DNA of 64,000 nucleotides. It comes from JBDTNL01 sp039933785. GTDB lineage: Bacteria > Acidobacteriota > Thermoanaerobaculia > Multivoradales > JAGPDF01. The stretch covers positions 1 to 64,000 of the forward strand of contig JBDTNL010000009.1 in NCBI GenBank assembly GCA_039933785.1. The letters run 5' to 3'. The first letter of the stretch is position 1. The number at the start of each line of letters is the position of its first letter. A program made the position numbers and the translations under genes. The notes beneath the pieces are model-generated. The model was given only the letters and a program-made list of their open reading frames with translations. It made no database searches and was not told the origin of the DNA. Of the stretch, positions 33,094 to 43,000 are shown one piece after another.

Positions 33094-34704
33094 ATGAGCC
33101 CTTCGGGAAAAATCGGACGCTACGAAATCACCGGCCAGCTCGGCCGCGGCGGCATGGGCGTCGTGCATTCGGCGCACGATCCGGCGCTCGACCGTGCCGT
33201 GGCGGTGAAGGTGCTGCACTTCGAGTCCGAGTCGGTGCTCAATTCTGGGCCCGACATGGAGGCGCGTTTCCTGCGCGAGGCGCGGCTCGCGGCGCGACTG
33301 CAGCATCCCTCGGTGGCGACGGTGTACGACGCCGGCCGCGAAGGCGACAGCCTGTATCTGGTGATGGAGTTGGTCGACGGCGAGTCGCTGGCGCGCAAGC
33401 TCCAGCGCGGAGAGTTCCCCGAGCCCGAGCAGTCGATGCGCATCGTGGCGGCGGTCGCCGACGCGCTCGCCGCGGCGCACAAGGTGGGCATCGTCCACCG
33501 CGACGTGAAGCCGGCGAACATCCTCATGGCGAAAAACGGCGGCATCAAGGTCAGCGACTTCGGAATCGCCAAGGCGGTTGGGGAGTCGACCGAGCTGACC
33601 CGCACCGGCTCAGTGCTCGGGAGCCCGGCCTACATGGCGCCTGAGCAGGTCCAGGGTCAGGAGGTCGATGCCCGGGCGGATTTGTTCTCGCTCGGGGTCG
33701 TCCTCTATGAGTTGCTGCTGCACCGCAAGCCGTTCCCGGCGGATACCGTCACCACGCTGATCTACCAGATCCTTCATCAGGACCCGTTCGCCGATTCCGC
33801 CACCTTCCGCGCGCTCGGCGAGGACGTGGGCGGTTTCCTGCGTTGGACCCTGGCCAAGAACCCGGCGGATCGGATTCCCGATGCGACGACGTTCGCGGCG
33901 AAGGCGCGCGCCTTGGCCGATCGCGTGCCCTCGGCGGCGGAGCTCACGGCACCGACGGTGATTCTGCCGACCAAGCTGGGTTCCGCAACTGCTACTGCGA
34001 CGGCGCCCGTGGTGCCGCGCCGGTCACGAATTGGGTTTTGGGTCGCGGTCGCGGCTGCGTTGACGGCCGCGCTCACCGCTGCCTACTGGTGGGGTACCCG
34101 GCCTCCGGCGATTCCTCCGAGTGTCGAGGTCACGCGGGTCGCGACGACGCCGGCACCGGCCGGGCCGGTGCCGCCCAAGGTTGCTGCCGTTCCCACTCCC
34201 GCTCCGGAGCCCGGTTCGACACCCCATGTCGCGGAGCCCGCGCCTGCCCCGCTGGCCAGCGTGCCGTCGGCAAATCGACCGCAGAAGGTCTCTCGCCCCG
34301 TAGCGGTAGCTCCTCTCGAACCCAGGAAAGAGGGCGCGAGCGGCGGTCCGGAGCATGTGCCCGCTCCCAAGCCGGAGCCGCCTGCCTTGGCGCCGGCCGA
34401 GGTCAAGCCGCCGCCAGCGTACGCGCCTCCGGTGGCGGTGTCGAAGACGTTTACCTGCCGCAAGGCGGCCGAGTTCAACGTCTCCCCGGAGGAGTCACAT
34501 GTTTTGATCGAAGGCAAGGACATCGGTATCGCGGACGACTGGGATGGTTCCGGCGGAGGCAAGGACTACCCGTTGGCGGTGGGATCCTACGTGTCCTGCT
34601 TCATCCTCCAGGACTACAAGACCGCCTGTGTGCGGCTCACGATGGACCCCAAGGCCGGGGACGACGTGTGCGATGTCGACACCGAGCTCGAAAAGAGCAA
34701 GTAG
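33094..34704 (+). CDS. Membrane Ser/Thr protein kinase (PknB-type) with periplasmic tail
   Basis: A 536-residue kinase. The catalytic domain (residues 8-270) has the glycine loop GRGGMG at 17-22, the ATP lysine K39, the catalytic HRDVKPANIL at 135-144, DFGIAKA at 155-161 and SPAYMAPEQVQG. All active-site residues are present. One TM segment is near 311-332 (IGFWVAVAAALTAALTAAYW), then a proline/alanine-rich stalk of about 115 residues. The roughly 85-residue extracytoplasmic end has two cysteines and a beta-rich VLIEGKDIGIADDWDGSGGG stretch. That tail may be a ligand or envelope sensor. The gene precedes a cell-wall amidase. Confidence 0.93.
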   Translation: MSPSGKIGRYEITGQLGRGGMGVVHSAHDPALDRAVAVKVLHFESESVLNSGPDMEARFLREARLAARLQHPSVATVYDAGREGDSLYLVMELVDGESLARKLQRGEFPEPEQSMRIVAAVADALAAAHKVGIVHRDVKPANILMAKNGGIKVSDFGIAKAVGESTELTRTGSVLGSPAYMAPEQVQGQEVDARADLFSLGVVLYELLLHRKPFPADTVTTLIYQILHQDPFADSATFRALGEDVGGFLRWTLAKNPADRIPDATTFAAKARALADRVPSAAELTAPTVILPTKLGSATATATAPVVPRRSRIGFWVAVAAALTAALTAAYWWGTRPPAIPPSVEVTRVATTPAPAGPVPPKVAAVPTPAPEPGSTPHVAEPAPAPLASVPSANRPQKVSRPVAVAPLEPRKEGASGGPEHVPAPKPEPPALAPAEVKPPPAYAPPVAVSKTFTCRKAAEFNVSPEESHVLIEGKDIGIADDWDGSGGGKDYPLAVGSYVSCFILQDYKTACVRLTMDPKAGDDVCDVDTELEKSK

Positions 34705-34799
34705 AGCAACGGTGCGATAGAACTTGGGGAACTCCTTGGGGACAGGCCGGGTCGAACGGATTGGCGCCGGCGATCGGGCAGGCGCGTCGGGCGAGTCTG

Positions 34800-34805
34800 T
34801 AGTAT
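34800..34805 (+). promoter_or_regulatory. Possible -10 box of the amidase gene
   Basis: TAGTAT, 18 bases before the amidase ATG, in the 119-base gap after the kinase gene. The same gap holds a short direct repeat (CTTGGGGA twice, four bases apart). No -35 box at the standard distance. Confidence 0.25.
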
Positions 34806-34823
34806 CCTTCTAAGCCCCTGAAG

Positions 34824-35867
34824 ATGCTGGACAAATTGGAGAATCCCACCCGTCTGAAGCAGCGTCTCCTGCGCGAGGCGGTGCAGGAGAATGTGGACGT
34901 GGTGCAGGGCAAGTGGCCGCGGCGCACGGAGCGCAAGCGGCCCTGGGCGCTCGGCGCCGGCGCTCTCGTATTGGCCCCAGCTCTCTTACTGCTCGGCTCC
35001 AGCCGAACCTCTTCAGTGACTGGCGGGGGCGCCGCGCGGACAGCAGCCGATTCTCCGAAGGTTTTGGCGACCGCTCCCGCTGCGACCGAAGCGCGGCCGT
35101 CGCTGCCGCAGGCCATCGATCCGGCGGTGTTTCCGCTCGCGGTGAAGCGGGTCGTGGTCGACGCGGGACACGGCGGTGAGAATCGCGGCACGATCTCGCC
35201 CCGCGGGTTGATCGAGAAGGACCTGACGCTCGATGTCGGCATGCGTCTGGCCCTCCTCCTGCATGGCGCAGGCTTCGAAGTCATCCTCACCCGGCAGCAG
35301 GACGAGAGCGTCTCGCTGGCGCGGCGCACCGAGATCGCCAACGCCGCGAAGGCCGATGCTTTCGTGTCGATTCACGTCAATTGGTTCACCACCCGGGAGA
35401 GCCGCGCGGTCGAGACGTACTACCTCGGACCGACGGCCGACCCCGAGCTCAATCGCCTGGCCGCCGCCGAGAATGGCGAGTCGGGTTACGCGCTCGCCGA
35501 CTTCAAGCGGCTCCTGGAGGGCGTATACGCGGGCGTGCGCGAGGAACAGTCGCGTCAACTCGCCGACGCGATCGACGGCGCCTTGTTCCGTTCGCTACGA
35601 GCCGTGAACCCGACACTGAAGGATCGCGGTGTCAAGACCGCGCCCTTCGTGGTCCTCGTGGGCACGCAGATGCCCGCCATCCTGGCCGAGGTCTCGTGTC
35701 TCTCGAACGCCGAGGAGGCCGATCTCTTGTCCGACGACAGCTACCGTCAGCGCATCGCGGTGGCGCTCTTCGCCGGCGTCAAGGCCTTCGCCGAGCGCAC
35801 GGGCAGCGAGAGCGTCGCTCCAACGGTTCGCGTGGCGCAGAAAATCGGTCCTCAGAAAGGAACCTGA
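34824..35867 (+). CDS. N-acetylmuramoyl-L-alanine amidase (Amidase_3, AmiC-like)
   Basis: A 347-residue periplasmic enzyme cleaving the lactyl-amide between muramic acid and the stem peptide. The N-terminus is a cytoplasmic tail, then a signal anchor near 41-58 (WALGAGALVLAPALLLLG), and an Ala/Pro linker to residue 105. The catalytic domain has the zinc ligands H116 (VVVDAGHGGEN), E131 (GLIEKDLTLD) and H184 (FVSIHVNWF), and the catalytic glutamate in PAILAEVSCLSNAEEADLL. The full set is present, so it should be active in septal or peptidoglycan turnover. It lies immediately before the MamK-like actin gene, four bases from stop to start. Confidence 0.94.
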   Translation: MLDKLENPTRLKQRLLREAVQENVDVVQGKWPRRTERKRPWALGAGALVLAPALLLLGSSRTSSVTGGGAARTAADSPKVLATAPAATEARPSLPQAIDPAVFPLAVKRVVVDAGHGGENRGTISPRGLIEKDLTLDVGMRLALLLHGAGFEVILTRQQDESVSLARRTEIANAAKADAFVSIHVNWFTTRESRAVETYYLGPTADPELNRLAAAENGESGYALADFKRLLEGVYAGVREEQSRQLADAIDGALFRSLRAVNPTLKDRGVKTAPFVVLVGTQMPAILAEVSCLSNAEEADLLSDDSYRQRIAVALFAGVKAFAERTGSESVAPTVRVAQKIGPQKGT

Positions 35868-35871
35868 TTCG

Positions 35872-36900
35872 ATGACCTCGGATGCAGTGCTCTACGCCGG
35901 AATCGACCTCGGTACTTCTCGCAGCTCGATCTCGGCCTCGAATGGGCAGCGCCACGTCGTCGACAGCTTCGTCGGCTGGCCGGTCGACATGGTGGCGCGC
36001 AAGGTACTGAAGAAGTCCGTGGTCATCGGGCGCGAGGCGCTCGAGAATCGTCTGATGCTGGATCTGCATCGTCCGCTCGAGCGCGGCCTGATCAAGGAAG
36101 GCTCGGAGAAGGACGAGGCTGCGGTGCGCGAGCTGCTCATCCATCTCCTCGGCTTGGTGGGCGTCGACGCAGGCAACTCCGGTGGCCACAAGGTGAGAGC
36201 CGTGGTCGGGGTCCCGGCCGAAGCCTTGCGCGTGAACAAGCAGGCGCTCCGAAACGCGATGCGCGGACTGACCGGAAGTCTGATGATCGTCTCGGAGCCC
36301 TTCTCGGTGGCCTACGGGATGGAGGCGCTGGTGCACACCATGATCATCGACATCGGTGCGGGCACCACGGACTTCTGCGTCATGAATGGCCGCTACCCGA
36401 CCGAGGAAGATCAGCGCACGCTCACCAATGCAGGCGATCAAGTCGACGAGCAGCTATATAAGATGATTCGCGATCGCCACCCCACGGCGCGCTTCTCGAT
36501 CCACATGGTACGCGAGTGGAAAGAGCGGTGGAGCTTCGTTGGTGAGCCGCGTGAACGCGTGCTGGTAACCGCGCCCGTCGACGGCAAGCCGACGCAGATC
36601 GACATCACCGACGAGGTGCGCGCGGCCTGCGAATCGCTGCTGCCGCCGATCACCGAGACCATGGTCGACTTGTTGTCGCGGGTCGAGCCCGAGTTTCAAG
36701 CCAAGGTGCGGGACAACGTCATCCTCTCGGGAGGTGGCGGGCTTATCCGAGGCCTCGACGAGCGCCTCGCGAAGGCTCTGCAGGACCTTGGCGGCGGTCG
36801 AGTTCGAGTGGTCAAGGATCCAATCTACGTGGGCTCCGACGGCGGGTTGGCGATTGCCGGCGACGCTCCCGAGTCGGATTGGGAGAAGTTGTCGTCATGA
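35872..36900 (+). CDS. MamK-like bacterial actin (MreB/ParM superfamily)
   Basis: A 342-residue actin-fold ATPase. The ATG at 35872 follows AGAAAGGA. Phosphate-1 is AGIDLGTSRSS (residues 9-19), phosphate-2 DIGAGTTDFCV (160-170) and the adenosine motif LSGGGGLIRGL (295-305). Long stretches resemble the magnetosome actin MamK more than MreB: VGVPAEA, VSEPFSVAYGMEAL, EEDQRTLTNAGDQVDE and IRDRHP. Total length also matches MamK. I recognise no mam genes elsewhere in the window, so a filament with another role is likely (cell-wall synthesis, or positioning of an envelope complex). It sits between an amidase and a TPR lipoprotein/TonB operon. Confidence 0.9.
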   Translation: MTSDAVLYAGIDLGTSRSSISASNGQRHVVDSFVGWPVDMVARKVLKKSVVIGREALENRLMLDLHRPLERGLIKEGSEKDEAAVRELLIHLLGLVGVDAGNSGGHKVRAVVGVPAEALRVNKQALRNAMRGLTGSLMIVSEPFSVAYGMEALVHTMIIDIGAGTTDFCVMNGRYPTEEDQRTLTNAGDQVDEQLYKMIRDRHPTARFSIHMVREWKERWSFVGEPRERVLVTAPVDGKPTQIDITDEVRAACESLLPPITETMVDLLSRVEPEFQAKVRDNVILSGGGGLIRGLDERLAKALQDLGGGRVRVVKDPIYVGSDGGLAIAGDAPESDWEKLSS

Positions 36901-36914
36901 GGGACATACCGCGC

Positions 36915-36943
36915 TTGACTTGCCGTCGAGCGGCGGATAACGT
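36915..36943 (+). promoter_or_regulatory. Putative sigma-70-type promoter of the TPR-TonB-ExbBD operon
   Basis: TTGACT at 36915-36920 is followed by GATAAC at 36936 (spacing 15) or TAACGT at 36938 (spacing 17), in the 106-base gap after the actin gene. The gap also has an AAGGAT ribosome site near the TPR lipoprotein start. The -35 match is good, the -10 weak. Confidence 0.4.
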
Positions 36944-37006
36944 GCGCTCGTCTGTGACGATTCCGACGCGAGTCTGACAATCTGACCTGTCTTTTAAGGA
37001 TCAGCT

Positions 37007-37831
37007 ATGCGCCGTGCTTTCTCGAGTGTTTGCCTCCTTGCAGTAGCTCTCGTGCCGCTCGTCGGGTGCCAGAAGATGCAGGCCCGCGTCGAGTTAAAAA
37101 AAGGCAACGAGCTCTACAAGGAAGAGGCCTATCGCGAGGCGATGTCCCAGTTCCAAAAGGGCATCGAGCTCGATCCTGCGGCGACCTTTGCGTGGCGGTC
37201 GGTCGGACTTTCTGCGATGGCGGTTTACCGCCCCGGAGCGAAGTCGGCGGACAACGACAAGTATGCCGAAACCGCCATCGACGCTTTCAAGAAGTACCTC
37301 GAGGCCTACCCGAGCGATGGCAAGGTCCAGGACTACCTGATGACCATGCTCATCAACAGCGAGCGTTACGACGACGCCCTGACTATGATGAAGGCCGAGT
37401 TGGTGAAGAATCCCAACAAGCCGGGACTCAACCAGGGCATCGTCAATACCCTGGCTAAGGCCGGACGCCTCAACGAGGCGTACGACTGGGCCCTTCGTCA
37501 AGGTGGCACGCCGGATCCGGCGGTCTTCTACAGTATCGGTGTTGCCTGTTGGGACAAGGCGTACTACGACCCGATGCTCGACGCGACCGCGCGCGGCAAG
37601 ATCGTCGACACCGGCCTGGCGGCGACCAAACGCTCGCTCGACATGAAGCCCGACTACTTCGAGGCGATGGCTTACTACAACCTACTCTTCCGCGAGAAGG
37701 CTAAGCTCGAGGTCGATCCGGCCGCGGCGAACGAGTACATCGCGAAGGCCGTCGAGTGGACGAACAAGGCGATCGCGTTGCGCGAGCTGCAGAAGAACAA
37801 AGACGCAGCGGCTGCTAAGAAGGTCAGCTAG
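37007..37831 (+). CDS. TPR-repeat lipoprotein
   Basis: A 274-residue outer-membrane or periplasmic lipoprotein. The signal ends at LVGCQKM (lipobox cysteine near residue 21). TPR-like helix pairs follow through most of the protein (GNELYKEEAYREAMSQFQKG, IELDPAATFAWRSVG, YDDALTMMKAELVKNP, RLNEAYDWALRQGGTPDPA). The final region is a coiled, charged helix. It is the first gene of a unit leading into TonB, ExbB and two ExbD proteins, so it may be a partner lipoprotein of that energised system. Confidence 0.85.
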   Translation: MRRAFSSVCLLAVALVPLVGCQKMQARVELKKGNELYKEEAYREAMSQFQKGIELDPAATFAWRSVGLSAMAVYRPGAKSADNDKYAETAIDAFKKYLEAYPSDGKVQDYLMTMLINSERYDDALTMMKAELVKNPNKPGLNQGIVNTLAKAGRLNEAYDWALRQGGTPDPAVFYSIGVACWDKAYYDPMLDATARGKIVDTGLAATKRSLDMKPDYFEAMAYYNLLFREKAKLEVDPAAANEYIAKAVEWTNKAIALRELQKNKDAAAAKKVS

Positions 37832-37860
37832 CTGCTCGCCTGATCGCCGAGGATTCTGAA

Positions 37861-38583
37861 ATGTTCGAAAGTGCGCTGATCGAATCGGGCCAGAAGATCG
37901 ACAAGAAGAAGCTGAAGTGGATTCCGCTGGCGCTGATTATCCACGGTGTCGTCTTGGTCACCGTGGTGGTGGGCCAGTACTGGAGCGTGGATCCGGTGCC
38001 CGAGCCGCCTATCCAGGTGAGCTTCTTCTCGGCGGCGACGCCACCGCCACCGCCTCCGCCTCCTCCGCCTCCTCCGCCGCCGGCTCCAAAGCCCGTAGTG
38101 CAAGAGACTCATCCGATCGAAGTTCCGACCGAACCCGTACAGCCGGTCGTGGTGCCTGAGAAGGTGCCCGAAGCGCCGGCCACTCCGACGCAGGATGCCG
38201 GAGTCGAGGGTGGAGTCGAAGGTGGCGTCCCCGGTGGCGTGCCCGGCGGTGTGGCGGGCGGCGTTCCAGGCGGCGTCGAAGGCGGCACCGAAGAAATCCT
38301 GCGCGTCGGCGGAGCCATCAACAAGCCGGAAATCCTTACCCGCGTTCAGCCGGTGTACACCGAGGCTGCGCGTCGCGCCCGCATCCAGGGCGTGGTTATC
38401 GTGGAAACCATCATCGACAAAACGGGCAGCGTCACCAACGTCAGGGTCCTCAAGGCGCTGCCCATGGGTCTGGATAACGCGGCGGTAGAGGCCGTGAAGA
38501 AGTGGAAGTTCAAGCCCGCCGATCTCAATGGGCGGCCGGTGAACGTTTACTTCGTGCTTACGGTCAACTTCACGCTGCAGTAA
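37861..38583 (+). CDS. TonB-family energy transducer with glycine-rich spacer
   Basis: A 240-residue protein with one TM anchor near residues 20-37 (WIPLALIIHGVVLVTVVV). A proline run (PPPPPPPPPPPPPPAPKP) follows, then a glycine-rich linker built from repeated GGVPGG/GGVEGG blocks (about 118-148). The C-terminal TonB domain is at 150-240 (ILTRVQPVYTEAARRARIQG, VIVETIIDKTGSVTNVRVLK, AVEAVKKWKFKPA, FVLTVNFTLQ). It spans the periplasm to pull on outer-membrane receptors. The glycine blocks are typical of acidobacterial TonB proteins. Confidence 0.93.
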   Translation: MFESALIESGQKIDKKKLKWIPLALIIHGVVLVTVVVGQYWSVDPVPEPPIQVSFFSAATPPPPPPPPPPPPPPAPKPVVQETHPIEVPTEPVQPVVVPEKVPEAPATPTQDAGVEGGVEGGVPGGVPGGVAGGVPGGVEGGTEEILRVGGAINKPEILTRVQPVYTEAARRARIQGVVIVETIIDKTGSVTNVRVLKALPMGLDNAAVEAVKKWKFKPADLNGRPVNVYFVLTVNFTLQ

Positions 38584-38610
38584 ACAAAAATTCCTAGGAG
38601 GAGCAGAGTC

Positions 38611-39309
38611 ATGGGATTGGATCTCTCAGAAATTCTAAGGAACATGTCGGGCGTTGGACTGTCCGTCATGGTGGTCCTTCTTCTGTGCTCGATCTGGTCG
38701 GTCTACGTATGCATCGAGCGCCTCATGTACTTCCGCAAGGCCAAGCAGCAGTCGCTGGTCTTCGCCAAGCAGGTGACGCAGTACCTGGCGCAGGATCGCG
38801 TCAGCGATGCGATCGAAGCCTCGCGCAAGTACAAGAACAGCCACCTTGCCCGCGTTACCCGCGCCGGACTAATCGAGTTCCAACTCGTCGACAGCAAGCC
38901 GGGCGCGCTCTCGGGCGCCGATGTGGTCGAAGCCGCGCGCCGGGCGATCGAGCGCGAGACGCTGATCACCTACTCGGATTTCAAGAAGGGCACCGGCAGC
39001 CTGGCGACCATCGCCACGACGGCGCCCTTTATCGGCCTGCTCGGCACTGTGATCGGAATCATCGCCGCGTTCCACGGCATGGCGACGAGCGGTTCGGGCG
39101 GCATCGGGGCGGTCTCGCAAGGTATTTCTGAAGCCCTGGTGGCCACGGCGCTCGGCCTGATGGTGGCCATTCCAGCGGCTTGGATGTACAACTACTTCAC
39201 GAATGTGCTCGAGCGCTTCCAGGTCGAGATGTCCAACTCATCGTCGGAGTTGATCGACTTCTTCATCAAGAAGCACGGAGGCAGCGATGCAGTTGGGGTC
39301 CGGCAGTAA
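38611..39309 (+). CDS. exbB: MotA/TolQ/ExbB proton channel protein
   Basis: A 232-residue inner-membrane protein with three TM segments, one near the N-terminus (VGLSVMVVLLLCSIWSVYVC) and two after the cytoplasmic loop (GSLATIATTAPFIGLLGTVI and ISEALVATALGLMVAIPAAW). The conserved ATTAPFIGLLGTVIGI block and the small-residue rich second pore helix identify the family. A strong AGGAGG ribosome site precedes the ATG. It overlaps the next ExbD-type gene by 23 bases. Works with the ExbD proteins to energise TonB using the proton gradient. Confidence 0.95.
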   Translation: MGLDLSEILRNMSGVGLSVMVVLLLCSIWSVYVCIERLMYFRKAKQQSLVFAKQVTQYLAQDRVSDAIEASRKYKNSHLARVTRAGLIEFQLVDSKPGALSGADVVEAARRAIERETLITYSDFKKGTGSLATIATTAPFIGLLGTVIGIIAAFHGMATSGSGGIGAVSQGISEALVATALGLMVAIPAAWMYNYFTNVLERFQVEMSNSSSELIDFFIKKHGGSDAVGVRQ

Positions 39310-39748
39310 GGGCAACTACGGCTCCGGCTTCCAGATGGGCTCGTTCGAAGTCAAGAGCGAGATCAACGTCACGCCGCTCGTCGATGTCTGCTTGGTGTTG
39401 CTGATCATCTTCATGGTGGTCACGCCGCTGCTCCAATCAGGTGTCGATGTTCAGCTGCCCTCGACGTTGAAGCCGGAGAAGATCGCGGAAAGCTCGAAGC
39501 AGGTGAACGTCGCGATCAAGTCGAACGGCGACATCTTCCTCGGCCAGAACTGGGTTCCGGCGGAGAAGTTCGGCGCCCAGATGAAGGACTTGTTCACGCA
39601 GTCGCCCGAGAAGGACATCGTGATCAAGGCGGACCGCCGGCTAAAGTACAAGGACGTGCGCAAGGTAATGGAAATGGTCAACGACGCCGGCTACAGCGGC
39701 GTCGGCTTGATCACGACCCGCAAGGACACGTCGGCCGGCTCACACTGA
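39287..39748 (+). CDS. exbD: ExbD/TolR biopolymer transport protein, copy 1
   Basis: A 153-residue one-TM protein. A serine/glycine-rich cytoplasmic start precedes KSEINVTPLVDVCLVLLIIF, whose aspartate carries protons in ExbD/TolR. The periplasmic domain follows (VAIKSNGDIFLG, DIVIKADRRLKYKDVRKVM). The start lies inside the ExbB gene (23-base overlap); an internal ATG at 39335 is an alternative. A second ExbD gene follows 31 bases later, so the pore complex may contain two different ExbD subunits. Confidence 0.93.
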   Translation: MQLGSGSKGNYGSGFQMGSFEVKSEINVTPLVDVCLVLLIIFMVVTPLLQSGVDVQLPSTLKPEKIAESSKQVNVAIKSNGDIFLGQNWVPAEKFGAQMKDLFTQSPEKDIVIKADRRLKYKDVRKVMEMVNDAGYSGVGLITTRKDTSAGSH

Positions 39749-39779
39749 CCGACGGCGATTCGGGAAGAGGAGAAGCGTC

Positions 39780-40232
39780 ATGGGAATGGGTGGTGGTGGA
39801 GGCAAGGGCCTCAAGAGCGAGATCAACGTCACGCCGTTGGTCGACGTGGTGCTGGTGTTGCTCATCATCTTCATGGTGATCATCCCGATGACGCAGGTTG
39901 GCTACGCCGTGAACACGCCTCCCAAAGTCGAGACCAAGATGCCGCAGCCGCAGGACAACGATCAGTTGATCGTGCGGCTCGACGCCAACGGCAGCATCTT
40001 CATCAACAAGGAGGCAGTGCCCGAGGCGCAATTCGCCGGTCGGTTCCGCGAGGTGATCAGGAACCGCGAGACCAAGATCGTGTTCTTCGCCGCCGACGGC
40101 GAGATCACGTACGACCGGGTGGCGAGCGTGATGGACTTGTGCCGCGAAGCTGGCGCCAAGAACCTCGGCATCGTGTTCGACGATTTGAAGCCCGGTCCGG
40201 GCGCGGCGATAGCGGTAGGCCTCGCTCAGTGA
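39780..40232 (+). CDS. exbD: ExbD/TolR biopolymer transport protein, copy 2
   Basis: A 150-residue ExbD family protein with a glycine-rich start (MGMGGGGGKGLKSEIN), the TM helix INVTPLVDVVLVLLIIFMVI containing the proton-carrying aspartate, and a periplasmic domain (VRLDANGSIFINKEAVPEAQ, IVFFAADGEITYDRVASVMD). It differs from copy 1 mostly in the periplasmic part, so it may contact a different partner. It closes the TonB operon; a strong hairpin follows immediately. Confidence 0.93.
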   Translation: MGMGGGGGKGLKSEINVTPLVDVVLVLLIIFMVIIPMTQVGYAVNTPPKVETKMPQPQDNDQLIVRLDANGSIFINKEAVPEAQFAGRFREVIRNRETKIVFFAADGEITYDRVASVMDLCREAGAKNLGIVFDDLKPGPGAAIAVGLAQ

Positions 40233-40238
40233 TCCCGC

Positions 40239-40266
40239 GTGACGCTCCGGTTCGCCGGAGCGTTAC
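40239..40266 (+). terminator. Stable stem-loop after the TonB/ExbD operon
   Basis: A 9-bp perfect stem (ACGCTCCGG at 40242-40250 with CCGGAGCGT at 40255-40263), extendable to about 12 bp with one G-T pair, closes a TTCG tetraloop. It starts seven bases after the second ExbD stop. No T run follows, so it may terminate with Rho or protect the 3' end. Confidence 0.5.
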
Positions 40267-40330
40267 GTCAGAAGACCTGTTGTTCGAACGCCGCACGGCG
40301 GGCTGATCCAGCTCGCCGTGCTCGTGTGTA

Positions 40331-40352
40331 GAGCGGAAGCAGCACTCCGCTC
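40331..40352 (+). promoter_or_regulatory. Hairpin in the leader of the pyrophosphatase gene
   Basis: GAGCGGA and TCCGCTC (40331-40337 and 40346-40352) form a perfect 7-bp stem with an 8-base loop, 47 bases ahead of the hppA start. It is not followed by T residues. It could be a leader element or chance in this GC-rich gap. Confidence 0.3.
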
Positions 40353-40399
40353 CGCCCACGATCCGCCTGACCAATTCCGTTCCCTTCCTGGAGGAGAGT

Positions 40400-42841
<2,442 letters not shown>

Positions 42842-42869
42842 TCTCGATCCAACCCCGTCCTGTCTCGTC

Positions 42870-42908
42870 GGCTGGCTCCCTGCGGGGGCCAGCCGATTGT
42901 GTTTTTTG
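42870..42908 (+). terminator. Intrinsic terminator after the pyrophosphatase gene
   Basis: GGCTGGC (42870-42876) pairs with GCCAGCC (42888-42894) around an 11-base loop. GATTG and TGTTTTTT (T run 42902-42907) follow. It lies 29 bases after the stop. It argues against translation of the next gene from the GTG at 42899, which lies within it. Confidence 0.85.
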
Positions 42909-43000
42909 TACGATCAGCGCGGCTTGCCGGTGGCGGCTGGGGTAGGCTGAGGGCGGTCTCTGGCTTGCTCTGCGGCTGGGCCGCGTTGGGAGCTCTTGGG

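Noticed and set aside
35872..40232. Magnetosome island
   Set aside because: Only the MamK-like actin is present. No MamA, MamB, MamE, MamM or similar proteins were recognised in the neighbouring genes.
42899..43000. Earlier GTG start for the TPR-GGDEF protein
   Set aside because: It falls within the T run of the preceding terminator, and the ATG at 43001 has a ribosome site.
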